From Bombus terrestris (Eukaryota; Arthropoda; Insecta; Hymenoptera; Apidae): a DNA stretch of 64,000 nucleotides. The stretch is taken from NCBI RefSeq assembly GCF_910591885.1, contig NC_063275.1, positions 5,072,501-5,136,500 on the forward strand. The letters run 5' to 3'. Made by a program: the position numbers and the translations under genes. The notes under the pieces were generated by a model, which made no database searches, had not been told where the DNA came from, and saw nothing but the letters and a program-made list of their open reading frames with translations. Positions 10,455 to 24,226 of the stretch are shown here, one piece after another (within the stretch, counting starts at the first letter, position 1; each line of letters starts with the position of its first letter).

Positions 10455-13400
10455 GGGATTGGTTTTAGGTTAGGCTATAGTTTTTCGAGCGAGCGCAGCG
10501 AGCGAGCAATGCCTAAACGTGCGTCTCAAACCAATTGATTGGCACGTAGGTACATAGAAATATTTGCACCAGCACGAGGAGCCGGAAGCTTTTATCGAAT
10601 TGCTCAGTGAGCAAAGTTTACATGTTATCAATAGTTTTACACAAAGAGTAATAGTTCGACGAAGTACAGTGCAACGTGAGTACCAGTATCGCTGAGAAAA
10701 CTTGGAAATAACCGGAACTAAATGTAAGGAAATATAGAGTATATGTATAACCAGGAAGTTGAAACTAATGAAAATATATGTTAGGAATTATATAGAATGT
10801 GTGTAGCATAAAATTGTAATCGATGCTCGCTCCGCACGCTCGTAAAAAAATGGTCCAACCTCACAACCGATCCGGCTCGCTCGCAAATTTGAAGTAAATC
10901 GCCTCCATATCGAAGGACGAACGCAGGTGGGATTGGTTTTAGGTTAGGCTATAGTTTTTCGAGCGAGCGCAGCGAGCGAGCAATGAGTATACGTGCGTCA
11001 CAAACCAATTGATTAGCACGTAGGTACACAGAAATATTTGCACCTGCCCGAGGAGCCGGAAGCTTTTATCGAATTGCTCACTGAGCAAAGTTTACATGTT
11101 ATCAATAGTTTTACACAAAGAGTAATAGTTCGACGAAGTACAGTGCAACGTGAGTACCAGTATCGCTGAGAAAACTTGGAAATAACCGGAACTAAATGTA
11201 AGGAAATATAAAGTATATGTATAACCAGGAAGTTGAAACTAATGAAAATATATGTTAGGAGTTATATAGAATGTGTGTAGCATAAAATTGTAATCGTTGC
11301 TCGCTCCGCACGCTCGTAAAAAAATAGTCCAATCTCACAACCGATCCGGTACGTTCGCAAATTTGAAGTGAATTGCCTCCTTACCGAAAAACGAACGAAA
11401 GAGGGATTGGTTTTAGGTTAGGCTATAGTTTTTCGAGCGAGCGCAGCGAGCGAGCAATGCGTAAACGTGCGTCACAAACCAATTGATTGGCACGAAGGTA
11501 CATAGAAATATTTGCACCAGCCCGAGGAGCCGGAAGCTTTTATCGAATTGCTCACTGAGCAAAGTTTACATGTTATCAATAGTTTTACACAAAGAGTAAT
11601 AGTTCGACGAAGTACAGTGCAACGTGAGTACCAGTATCGCTGAGAAAACTTGGAAATAACCGGAACTAAATGTAAGGAAATATAAAGTATATGTATAACC
11701 AGGAAGTTGAAACTAATGAAAATATATGTTAGGAATTATATAGAATGTGTGTAGCATAAAATTGTAATCGTTGCTCGCTCCGCACGCTCGTAAAAAAATA
11801 GTCCACCCTCACAACCGATCCGGCACGTTCGCAAATTTGAAGTGAATTGCCTCCTTACCGAAAAACGAACGAAAGAGGGATTGGTTTTAGGTTAGGCTAT
11901 AGTTTTTCGAGCGAGCGCGGCGAGCGAGCAATGCCTAAACGTGCGTCTCAAACCAATTGATTGGCACGTAGGTACATAGAAATATTTGCACCAGCCCGAG
12001 GAGCAGGAAGCTTTTATCGAATTGCTCACTGAGCAAAGTTTACATGTTATCAATAGTTTTACACAAAGAGTAATAGTTCGACGAAGTACAGTGCAACGTG
12101 AGTACCAGTATCGCTGAGAAAACTTGGAACTAACCGGAACTAAATGTAAGGAAATATAAAGTATATGTATAACCAGGAAGTTGAAACTAATGAAAATATA
12201 TGTTAGGAATTATATAGGATGTGTGTAGCATAAAATTGTAATCGTTGCTCGCTCCGCACGCTCGTAAAAAAATAGTCCAACCTCACAACCGATCCGGCAC
12301 GTTCGCAAATTTGAAGTAAATCGCCTCCATATCGAAGGACGAACGCAGGTGGGATTGGTTTTAGGTTAGGCTATAGTTTTTCGAGCGAGCGCAGCGAGCG
12401 AGCGCAGCGAGCGAGCAATGCCTAAACGTGCGTCACAAACCAATTGATTAGCACGTAGGTACACAGAAATATTTGCACCTGCCCGAGGAGCCGGAAGCTT
12501 TTATCGAATTGCTCACTGAGCAAAGTTTACAAGTTATCAATTGTTTTACACAAAGAGTAATAGTTCGGCGAAGTGCAGTGCAACGTGAGTACGAATATCG
12601 CTGAGAAAACTTGGAAATAACAGGAAATATATGCAAGGAAATATAAAGTATATGTATGACCAGGAAGTTGAATCTAATGAAAATATATGTTAGGAATTAT
12701 AAAGACTGTGTGTAGCATAAAATTGTAATCGTTGCTCGCTCCGCACGCTCGTAAAAAAATAGTCCAACCTCACAACCGATCCGGCACGTTCGCAAATTTG
12801 AAGTGAATTGCCTCCTTACCGAAAAACGAACGAAAGAGGGATTGGTTTTAGGTTAGGCTATAGTTTTTCGAGCGAGCGCAGCGAGCGAGCAATGCGTAAA
12901 CGTGCGTCACAAACCAATTGATTGGCACGAAGGTACATAGAAATATTTGCACCAGCCCGAGGAGCCGGAAGCTTTTATCGAATTGCTCACTGAGCAAAGT
13001 TTACATGTTATCAATAGTTTTACACAAAGAGTAATAGTTCGACGAAGTACAGTGCAACGTGAGTACCAGTATCGCTGAGAAAACTTGGAAATAACCGGAA
13101 CTAAATGTAAGGAAATATAAAGTATATGTATAACCAGGAAGTTGAAACTAATGAAAATATATGTTAGGAGTTATATAGAATGTGTGTAGCATAAAATTGT
13201 AATCGTTGCTCGCTCCGCACGCTCGTAAAAAAATAGTCCAATCTCACAACCGATCCGGCACGTTCGCAAATTTGAAGTGAATTGCCTCCTTACCGAAAAA
13301 CGAACGAAAGAGGGATTGGTTTTAGGTTAGGCTATAGTTTTTCGAGCGAGCGCGGCGAGCGAGCAATGCCTAAACGTGCGTCTCAAACCAATTGATTGGC

Positions 13401-13785
13401 ACGTAGGTACATAGAAATATTTGCACCAGCCCGAGGAGCAGGAAGCTTTTATCGAATTGCTCACTGAGCAAAGTTTACATGTTATCAATAGTTTTACACA
13501 AAGAGTAATAGTTCGACGAAGTACAGTGCAACGTGAGTACCAGTATCGCTGAGAAAACTTGGAAATAACCGGAACTAAATGTAAGGAAATATAAAGTATA
13601 TGTATAACCAGGAAGTTGAAACTAATGAAAATATATGTTAGGAATTATATAGAATGTGTGTAGCATAAAATTGTAATCGTTGCTCGCTCCGCACGCTCGT
13701 AAAAAAATAGTCCAACCTTACAACCGATCCGGCACGTTCGCAAATTTGAAGTGAATTGCCTCCTTACCGAAAAACGAACGAAAGA
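10455..13785 (+). repeat. HOR unit I-3, 7-mer (3331 bp)
   Basis: Order: 10455 a, 10929 b, 11403 e, 11877 c, 12351 d+ (487 bp), 12838 e, 13312 f. The d+ monomers at 9020, 12351 and 15682 are exactly 3331 bp apart, which is 7 x 474 + 13. This is the shortest and simplest HOR form and may be the basic unit. Private changes include TCAGTGAGC near 10607 and CCACCCTC near 11805. Confidence 0.9.
12382..12416 (+). repeat. 13-bp expanded CGAG box in d+ monomer
   Basis: 35-bp box in the monomer starting at 12351, exactly 3331 bp after the previous one, marking the 7-monomer HOR period. Confidence 0.95.
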
Positions 13786-16700
13786 GGGATTGGTTTTAGG
13801 TTAGGCTATAGTTTTTCGAGCGAGCGCAGCGAGCGAGCAATGCCTAAACGTGCGTCTCAAACCAATTGATTGGCACGTAGGTACATAGAAATATTTGCAC
13901 CAGCACGAGGAGCCGGAAGCTTTTATCGAATTGCTCACTGAGCAAAGTTTACATGTTATCAATAGTTTTACACAAAGAGTAATAGTTCGACGAAGTACAG
14001 TGCAACGTGAGTACCAGTATCGCTGAGAAAACTTGGAAATAACCGGAACTAAATGTAAGGAAATATAGAGTATATGTATAACCAGGAAGTTGAAACTAAT
14101 GAAAATATATGTTAGGAATTATATAGAATGTGTGTAGCATAAAATTGTAATCGATGCTCGCTCCGCACGCTCGTAAAAAAATGGTCCAACCTCACAACCG
14201 ATCCGGCTCGCTCGCAAATTTGAAGTAAATCGCCTCCATATCGAAGGACGAACGCAGGTGGGATTGGTTTTAGGTTAGGCTATAGTTTTTCGAGCGAGCG
14301 CAGCGAGCGAGCAATGAGTATACGTGCGTCACAAACCAATTGATTAGCACGTAGGTACACAGAAATATTTGCACCTGCCCGAGGAGCCGGAAGCTTTTAT
14401 CGAATTGCTCACTGAGCAAAGTTTACATGTTATCAATAGTTTTACACAAAGAGTAATAGTTCGACGAAGTACAGTGCAACGTGAGTACCAGTATCGCTGA
14501 GAAAACTTGGAAATAACCGGAACTAAATGTAAGGAAATATAAAGTATATGTATAACCAGGAAGTTGAAACTAATGAAAATATATGTTAGGAGTTATATAG
14601 AATGTGTGTAGCATAAAATTGTAATCGTTGCTCGCTCCGCACGCTCGTAAAAAAATAGTCCAATCTCACAACCGATCCGGTACGTTCGCAAATTTGAAGT
14701 GAATTGCCTCCTTACCGAAAAACGAACGAAAGAGGGATTGGTTTTAGGTTAGGCTATAGTTTTTCGAGCGAGCGCAGCGAGCGAGCAATGCGTAAACGTG
14801 CGTCACAAACCAATTGATTGGCACGAAGGTACATAGAAATATTTGCACCAGCCCGAGGAGCCGGAAGCTTTTATCGAATTGCTCACTGAGCAAAGTTTAC
14901 ATGTTATCAATAGTTTTACACAAAGAGTAATAGTTCGACGAAGTACAGTGCAACGTGAGTACCAGTATCGCTGAGAAAACTTGGAAATAACCGGAACTAA
15001 ATGTAAGGAAATATAAAGTATATGTATAACCAGGAAGTTGAAACTAATGAAAATATATGTTAGGAATTATATAGAATGTGTGTAGCATAAAATTGTAATC
15101 GTTGCTCGCTCCGCACGCTCGTAAAAAAATAGTCCAACCTCACAACCGATCCGGCACGTTCGCAAATTTGAAGTGAATTGCCTCCTTACCGAAAAACGAA
15201 CGAAAGAGGGATTGGTTTTAGGTTAGGCTATAGTTTTTCGAGCGAGCGCGGCGAGCGAGCAATGCCTAAACGTGCGTCTCAAACCAATTGATTGGCACGT
15301 AGGTACATAGAAATATTTGCACCAGCCCGAGGAGCAGGAAGCTTTTATCGAATTGCTCACTGAGCAAAGTTTACATGTTATCAATAGTTTTACACAAAGA
15401 GTAATAGTTCGACGAAGTACAGTGCAACGTGAGTACCAGTATCGCTGAGAAAACTTGGAACTAACCGGAACTAAATGTAAGGAAATATAAAGTATATGTA
15501 TAACCAGGAAGTTGAAACTAATGAAAATATATGTTAGGAATTATATAGGATGTGTGTAGCATAAAATTGTAATCGTTGCTCGCTCCGCACGCTCGTAAAA
15601 AAATAGTCCAACCTCACAACCGATCCGGCACGTTCGCAAATTTGAAGTAAATCGCCTCCATATCGAAGGACGAACGCAGGTGGGATTGGTTTTAGGTTAG
15701 GCTATAGTTTTTCGAGCGAGCGCAGCGAGCGAGCGCAGCGAGCGAGCAATGCCTAAACGTGCGTCACAAACCAATTGATTAGCACGTAGGTACACAGAAA
15801 TATTTGCACCTGCCCGAGGAGCCGGAAGCTTTTATCGAATTGCTCACTGAGCAAAGTTTACAAGTTATCAATTGTTTTACACAAAGAGTAATAGTTCGGC
15901 GAAGTGCAGTGCAACGTGAGTACGAATATCGCTGAGAAAACTTGGAAATAACAGGAAATATATGCAAGGAAATATAAAGTATATGTATGACCAGGAAGTT
16001 GAATCTAATGAAAATATATGTTAGGAATTATAAAGACTGTGTGTAGCATAAAATTGTAATCGTTGCTCGCTCCGCACGCTCGTAAAAAAATAGTCCAACC
16101 TCACAACCGATCCGGCACGTTCGCAAATTTGAAGTGAATTGCCTCCTTACCGAAAAACGAACGAAAGAGGGATTGGTTTTAGGTTAGGCTATAGTTTTTC
16201 GAGCGAGCGCAGCGAGCGAGCAATGCGTAAACGTGCGTCACAAACCAATTGATTGGCACGAAGGTACATAGAAATATTTGCACCAGCCCGAGGAGCCGGA
16301 AGCTTTTATCGAATTGCTCACTGAGCAAAGTTTACATGTTATCAATAGTTTTACACAAAGAGTAATAGTTCGACGAAGTACAGTGCAACGTGAGTACCAG
16401 TATCGCTGAGAAAACTTGGAAATAACCGGAACTAAATGTAAGGAAATATAAAGTATATGTATAACCAGGAAGTTGAAACTAATGAAAATATATGTTAGGA
16501 GTTATATAGAATGTGTGTAGCATAAAATTGTAATCGTTGCTCGCTCCGCACGCTCGTAAAAAAATAGTCCAATCTCACAACCGATCCGGCACGTTCGCAA
16601 ATTTGAAGTGAATTGCCTCCTTACCGAAAAACGAACGAAAGAGGGATTGGTTTTAGGTTAGGCTATAGTTTTTCGAGCGAGCGCGGCGAGCGAGCAATGC

Positions 16701-18064
16701 CTAAACGTGCGTCTCAAACCAGTTGATTGGCACGTAGGTACATAGAAATATTTGCACCAGCCCGAGGAGCAGGAAGCTTTTATCGAATTGCTCACTGAGC
16801 AAAGTTTACATGTTATCAATAGTTTTACACAAAGAGTAATAGTTCGACGAAGTACAGTGCAACGTGAGTACCAGTATCGCTGAGAAAACTTGGAAATAAC
16901 CGGAACTAAATGTAAGGAAATATAAAGTATATGTATAACCAGGAAGTTGAAACTAATGAAAATATATGTTAGGAATTATATAGAATGTGTGTAGCATAAA
17001 ATTGTAATCGTTGCTCGCTCCGCACGCTCGTAAAAAAATAGTCCAACCTCACAACCGATCCGGCACGTTCGCAAATTTGAAGTGAATTGCCTCCTTACCG
17101 AAAAACGAACGAAAGAGGGATTGGTTTTAGGTTAGGCTATAGTTTTTCGAGCGAGCGCAGCGAGCGAGCAATGCGTAAACGTGCGTCACAAACCAATTGA
17201 TTGGCACGAAGGTACATAGAAATATTTGCACCAGCCCGAGGAGCCGGAAGCTTTTATCGAATTGCTCACTGAGCAAAGTTTACATGTTATCAATAGTTTT
17301 ACACAAAGAGTAATAGTTCGACGAAGTACAGTGCAACGTGAGTACCAGTATCGCTGAGAAAACTTGGAAATAACCGGAACTAAATGTAAGGAAATATAAA
17401 GTATATGTATAACCAGGAAGTTGAAACTAATGAAAATATATGTTAGGAGTTATATAGAATGTGTGTAGCATAAAATTGTAATCGTTGCTCGCTCCGCACG
17501 CTCGTAAAAAAATAGTCCAATCTCACAACCGATCCGGCACGTTCGCAAATTTGAAGTGAATTGCCTCCTTACCGAAAAACGAACGAAAGAGGGATTGGTT
17601 TTAGGTTAGGCTATAGTTTTTCGAGCGAGCGCGGCGAGCGAGCAATGCCTAAACGTGCGTCTCAAACCAGTTGATTGGCACGTAGGTACATAGAAATATT
17701 TGCACCAGCCCGAGGAGCAGGAAGCTTTTATCGAATTGCTCACTGAGCAAAGTTTACATGTTATCAATAGTTTTACACAAAGAGTAATAGTTCGACGAAG
17801 TACAGTGCAACGTGAGTACCAGTATCGCTGAGAAAACTTGGAAATAACCGGAACTAAATGTAAGGAAATATAAAGTATATGTATAACCAGGAAGTTGAAA
17901 CTAATGAAAATATATGTTAGGAATTATATAGAATGTGTGTAGCATAAAATTGTAATCGTTGCTCGCTCCGCACGCTCGTAAAAAAATAGTCCAACCTCAC
18001 AACCGATCCGGCACGTTCGCAAATTTGAAGTGAATTGCCTCCTTACCGAAAAACGAACGAAAGA
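13786..18064 (+). repeat. HOR unit I-4, 9-mer (7-mer plus duplicated e-f pair)
   Basis: Order: 13786 a, 14260 b, 14734 e, 15208 c, 15682 d+ (487 bp), 16169 e, 16643 f, 17117 e, 17591 f. It is the 7-mer of unit I-3 with its last two monomers repeated. Both f copies share the private G in CAAACCAGTTG (16722 and 17670), which marks the 948-bp duplication. Confidence 0.92.
15713..15747 (+). repeat. 13-bp expanded CGAG box in d+ monomer
   Basis: Fourth and last 35-bp box of the window, in the monomer starting at 15682, again 3331 bp after the previous one. No expanded box is seen to its right. Confidence 0.95.
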
Positions 18065-21000
18065 GGGATTGGTTTTAGGTTAGGCTATAGTTTTTCGAGC
18101 GAGCGCAGCGAGCGAGCAATGCCTAAACGTGCGTCTCAAACCAATTGATTGGCACGTAGGTACATAGAAATATTTGCACCAGCACGAGGAGCCGGAAGCT
18201 TTTATCGAATTGCTCACTGAGCAAAGTTTACATGTTATCAATAGTTTTACACAAAGAGTAATAGTTCGACGAAGTACAGTGCAACGTGAGTACCAGTATC
18301 GCTGAGAAAACTTGGAAATAACCGGAACTAAATGTAAGGAAATATAGAGTATATGTATAACCAGGAAGTTGAAACTAATGAAAATATATGTTAGGAATTA
18401 TATAGAATGTGTGTAGCATAAAATTGTAATCGATGCTCGCTCCGCACGCTCGTAAAAAAATGGTCCAACCTCACAACCGATCCGGCTCGCTCGCAAATTT
18501 GAAGTAAATCGCCTCCATATCGAAGGACGAACGCAGGTGGTATTGGTTTTAGGTTAGGCTATAGTTTTTCGAGCGAGCGCAGCGAGCGAGCAATGAGTAT
18601 ACGTGCGTCACAAACCAATTGATTAGCACGTAGGTACACAGAAATATTTGCACCTGCCCGAGGAGCCGGAAGCTTTTATCGAATTGCTCACTGAGCAAAG
18701 TTTACATGTTATCAATAGTTTTACACAAAGAGTAATAGTTCGACGAAGTACAGTGCAACGTGAGTACCAGTATCGCTGAGAAAACTTGGAAATAACCGGA
18801 ACTAAATGTAAGGAAATATAAAGTATATGTATAACCAGGAAGTTGAAACTAATGAAAATATATGTTAGGAGTTATATAGAATGTGTGTAGCATAAAATTG
18901 TAATCGTTGCTCGCTCCGCACGCTCGTAAAAAAATAGTCCAATCTCACAACCGATCCGGCACGTTCGCAAATTTGAAGTGAATTGCCTCCTTACCGAAAA
19001 ACGAACGAAAGAGGGATTGGTTTTAGGTTAGGCTATAGTTTTTCGAGCGAGCGCGGCGAGCGAGCAATGCCTAAACGTGCGTCTCAAACCAATTGATTGG
19101 CACGTAGGTACATAGAAATATTTGCACCAGCCCGAGGAGCAGGAAGCTTTTATCGAATTGCTCACTGAGCAAAGTTTACATGTTATCAATAGTTTTACAC
19201 AAAGAGTAATAGTTCGACGAAGTACAGTGCAACGTGAGTACCAGTATCGCTGAGAAAACCTGGAACTAACCGGAACTAAATGTAAGGAAATATAAAGTAT
19301 ATGTATAACCAGGAAGTTGAAACTAATGAAAATATATGTTAGGAATTATATAGGATGTGTGTAGCATAAAATTGTAATCGTTGCTCGCTCCGCACGCTCG
19401 TAAAAAAATAGTCCAACCTCACAACCGATCCGGCACGTTCGCAAATTTGAAGTAAATCGCCTCCATATCGAAGGACGAACGCAGGTGGGATTGGTTTTAG
19501 GTTAGGCTATAGTTTTTCGAGCGAGCGCAGCGAGCGAGCAATGCCTAAACGTGCGTCACAAACCAATTGATTAGCACGTAGGTACACAGAAATATTTGCA
19601 CCTGCCCGAGGAGCCGGAAGCTTTTATCGAATTGCTCACTGAGCAAAGTTTACAAGTTATCAATTGTTTTACACAAAGAGTAATAGTTCGGCGAAGTGCA
19701 GTGCAACGTGAGTACGAATATCGCTGAGAAATCTTGGAAATAACAGGAAATATATGCAAGGAAATATAAAGTATATGTATGACCAGGAAGTTGAATCTAA
19801 TGAAAATATATGTTAGGAATTATAAAGACTGTGTGTAGCATAAAATTGTAATCGTTGCTCGCTCCGCTCGCTCATAAAAAGATAGTCCAACCTCACAACC
19901 GATCCGGTACGTTCGCAAATTTGAAGTGAATTGCCTCCTTACCGAAAAACGAACGAAAGAGGGATTGGTTTTAGGTTAGGCTATAGTTTTTCGAGCGAGC
20001 GCAGCGAGCGAGCAATGCGTAAACGTGCGTCACAAACCAATTGATTGGCACGAAGGTACATAGAAATATTTGCACCAGCCCGAGGAGCCGGAAGCTTTTA
20101 TCGAATTGCTCACTGAGCAAAGTTTACATGTTATCAATAGTTTTACACAAAGAGTAATAGTTCGACGAAGTACAGTGCAACGTGAGTACCAGTATCGCTG
20201 AGAAAACTTGGAAATAACCGGAACTAAATGTAAAGAAATATAAAGTATATGTATAACCAGGAAGTTGAAACTAATGAAAATATATGTTAGGAATTATATA
20301 GAATGTGTGTAGCATAAAATTGTAATCGTTGCTCGCTCCGCACGCTCGTAAAAAAATAGTCCAACCTCACAACCGATCCGGCTCGCTCGCAAATTTGAAG
20401 TAAATCGCCTCCATATCGAAGGACGAACGCAGGTGGGATTGGTTTTAGGTTAGGCTATAGTTTTTCGAGCGAGCGCAGCGAGCGAGCAATGAGTATACGT
20501 GCGTCACAAACCAATTGATTAGCACGTAGGTACACAGAAATATTTGCACCTGCCCGAGGAGCCGGAAGCTTTTATCGAATTGCTCACTGAGCAAAGTTTA
20601 CATGTTATCAATAGTTTTACACAAAGAGTAATAGTTCGACGAAGTACAGTGCAACGTGAGTACCAGTATCGCTGAGAAAACTTGGAAATAACCGGAACTA
20701 AATGTAAGGAAATATAAAGTATATGTATAACCAGGAAGTTGAAACTAATGAAAATATATGTTAGGAGTTATATAGAATGTGTGTAGCATAAAATTGTAAT
20801 CGTTGCTCGCTCCGCACGCTCGTAAAAAAATAGTCCAATCTCACAACCGATCCGGCACGTTCGCAAATTTGAAGTGAATTGCCTCCTTACCGAAAAACGA
20901 ACGAAAGAGGGATTGGTTTTAGGTTAGGCTATAGTTTTTCGAGCGAGCGCGGCGAGCGAGCAATGCCTAAACGTGCGTCTCAAACCAATTGATTGGCACG

Positions 21001-24000
21001 TAGGTACATAGAAATATTTGCACCAGCCCGAGGAGCAGGAAGCTTTTATCGAATTGCTCACTGAGCAAAGTTTACATGTTATCAATAGTTTTACACAAAG
21101 AGTAATAGTTCGACGAAGTACAGTGCAACGTGAGTACCAGTATCGCTGAGAAAACCTGGAACTAACCGGAACTAAATGTAAGGAAATATAAAGTATATGT
21201 ATAACCAGGAAGTTGAAACTAATGAAAATATATGTTAGGAATTATATAGGATGTGTGTAGCATAAAATTGTAATCGTTGCTCGCTCCGCACGCTCGTAAA
21301 AAAATAGTCCAACCTCACAACCGATCCGGCACGTTCGCAAATTTGAAGTAAATCGCCTCCATATCGAAGGACGAACGCAGGTGGGATTGGTTTTAGGTTA
21401 GGCTATAGTTTTTCGAGCGAGCGCAGCGAGCGAGCAATGCCTAAACGTGCGTCACAAACCAATTGATTAGCACGTAGGTACACAGAAATATTTGCACCTG
21501 CCCGAGGAGCCGGAAGCTTTTATCGAATTGCTCACTGAGCAAAGTTTACAAGTTATCAATTGTTTTACACAAAGAGTAATAGTTCGGCGAAGTGCAGTGC
21601 AACGTGAGTACGAATATCGCTGAGAAAACTTGGAAATAACAGGAAATATATGCAAGGAAATATAAAGTATATGTATGACCAGGAAGTTGAATCTAATGAA
21701 AATATATGTTAGGAATTATAAAGACTGTGTGTAGCATAAAATTGTAATCGTTGCTCGCTCCGCTCGCTCATAAAAAGATAGTCCAACCTCACAACCGATC
21801 CGGTACGTTCGCAAATTTGAAGTGAATTGCCTCCTTACCGAAAAACGAACGAAAGAGGGATTGGTTTTAGGTTAGGCTATAGTTTTTCGAGCGAGCGCAG
21901 CGAGCGAGCAATGCGTAAACGTGCGTCACAAACCAATTGATTGGCACGAAGGTACATAGAAATATTTGCACCAGCCCGAGGAGCCGGAAGCTTTTATCGA
22001 ATTGCTCACTGAGCAAAGTTTACATGTTATCAATAGTTTTACACAAAGAGTAATAGTTCGACGAAGTACAGTGCAACGTGAGTACCAGTATCGCTGAGAA
22101 AACTTGGAAATAACCGGAACTAAATGTAAGGAAATATAAAGTATATGTATAACCAGGAAGTTGAAACTAATGAAAATATATGTTAGGAGTTATATAGAAT
22201 GTGTGTAGCATAAAATTGTAATCGTTGCTCGCTCCGCACGCTCGTAAAAAAATAGTCCAATCTCACAACAGATCCGGCACGTTCGCAAATTTGAAGTGAA
22301 TTGCCTCCTTACCGAAAAACGAACGAAGGAGGGATTGGTTTTAGGTTAGGCTATAGTTTTTCGAGCGAGCGCGGCGAGCGAGCAATGCCTAAACGTGCGT
22401 CTCAAACCAATTGATTGGCACGTAGGTACATAGAAATATTTGCACCAGCCCGAGGAGCAGGAAGCTTTTATCGAATTGCTCACTGAGCAAAGTTTACATG
22501 TTATCAATAGTTTTACACAAAGAGTAATAGTTCGACGAAGTACAGTGCAACGTGAGTACCAGTATCGCTGAGAAAACTTGGAACTAACCGGAACTAAATG
22601 TAAGGAAATATAAAGTATATGTATAACCAGGAAGTTGAAACTAATGAAAATATATGTTAGGAATTATATAGGATGTGTGTAGCATAAAATTGTAATCGTT
22701 GCTCGCTCCGCACGCTCGTAAAAAAATAGTCCAACCTCACAACCGATCCGGCACGTTCGCAAATTTGAAGTAAATCGCCTCCATATCGAAGGACGAACGC
22801 AGGTGGGATTGGTTTTAGGTTAGGCTATAGTTTTTCGAGCGAGCGCAGCGAGCGAGCAATGCCTAAACGTGCGTCACAAACCAATTGATTAGCACGTAGG
22901 TACACAGAAATATTTGCACCTGCCCGAGGAGCCGGAAGCTTTTATCGAATTGCTCACTGAGCAAAGTTTACAAGTTATCAATTGTTTTACACAAAGAGTA
23001 ATAGTTCGGCGAAGTGCAGTGCAACGTGAGTACGAATATCGCTGAGAAAACTTGGAAATAACAGGAAATATATGCAAGGAAATATAAAGTATATGTATGA
23101 CCAGGAAGTTGAATCTAATGAAAATATATGTTAGGAATTATAAAGACTGTGTGTAGCATAAAATTGTAATCGTTGCTCGCTCCGCTCGCTCATAAAAAGA
23201 TAGTCCAACCTCACAACCGATCCGGCACGTTCGCAAATTTGAAGTGAATTGCCTCCTTACCGAAAAACGAACGAAAGAGGGATTGGTTTTAGGTTAGGCT
23301 ATAGTTTTTCGAGCGAGCGCAGCGAGCGAGCAATGCGTAAACGTGCGTCACAAACCAATTGATTGGCACGAAGGTACATAGAAATATTTGCACCAGCCCG
23401 AGGAGCCGGAAGCTTTTATCGAATTGCTCACTGAGCAAAGTTTACATGTTATCAATAGTTTTACACAAAGAGTAATAGTTCGACGAAGTACAGTGCAACG
23501 TGAGTACCAGTATCGCTGAGAAAAGTTGGAAATAACCGGAACTAAATGTAAGGAAATATAAAGTATATGTATAACCAGGAAGTTGAAACTAATGAAAATA
23601 TATGTTAGGAGTTATATAGAATGTGTGTAGCATAAAATTGTAATCGTTGCTCGCTCCGCACGCTCGTAAAAAAATAGTCCAATCTCACAACCGATCCGGC
23701 ACGTTCGCAAATTTGAAGTGAATTGCCTCCTTACCGAAAAACGAACGAAAGAGGGATTGGTTTTAGGTTAGGCTATAGTTTTTCGAGCGAGCGCGGCGAG
23801 CGAGCAATGCCTAAACGTGCGTCTCAAACCAATTGATTGGCACGTAGGTACATAGAAATATTTGCACCAGCCCGAGGAGCAGGAAGCTTTTATCGAATTG
23901 CTCACTGAGCAAAGTTTACATGTTATCAATAGTTTTACACAAAGAGTAATAGTTCGACGAAGTACAGTGCAACGTGAGTACCAGTATCGCTGAGAAAACT

Positions 24001-24226
24001 TGGAAATAACCGGAACTAAATGTAAGGAAATATAAAGTATATGTATAACCAGGAAGTTGAAACTAATGAAAATATATGTTAGGAATTATATAGAATGTGT
24101 GTAGCATAAAATTGTAATCGTTGCTCGCTCCGCACGCTCGTAAAAAAATAGTCCAACCTCACAACCGATCCGGCACGTTCGCAAATTTGAAGTGAATTGC
24201 CTCCTTACCGAAAAACGAACGAAAGA
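18065..24226 (+). repeat. HOR unit I-5, 13-mer (6162 bp)
   Basis: Order: 18065 a, 18539 b, 19013 c, 19487 d, 19961 e (end A), 20435 b, 20909 c, 21383 d, 21857 e, 22331 c, 22805 d, 23279 e, 23753 f. All d copies here lack the 13-bp expansion. The part from 18539 matches 6176-8545 of unit I-2, and the part from 20435 matches unit I-1 from 475, so the unit looks like a chimera of two HOR forms. The b at 18539 begins GTATTGG rather than GGATTGG. Confidence 0.87.
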
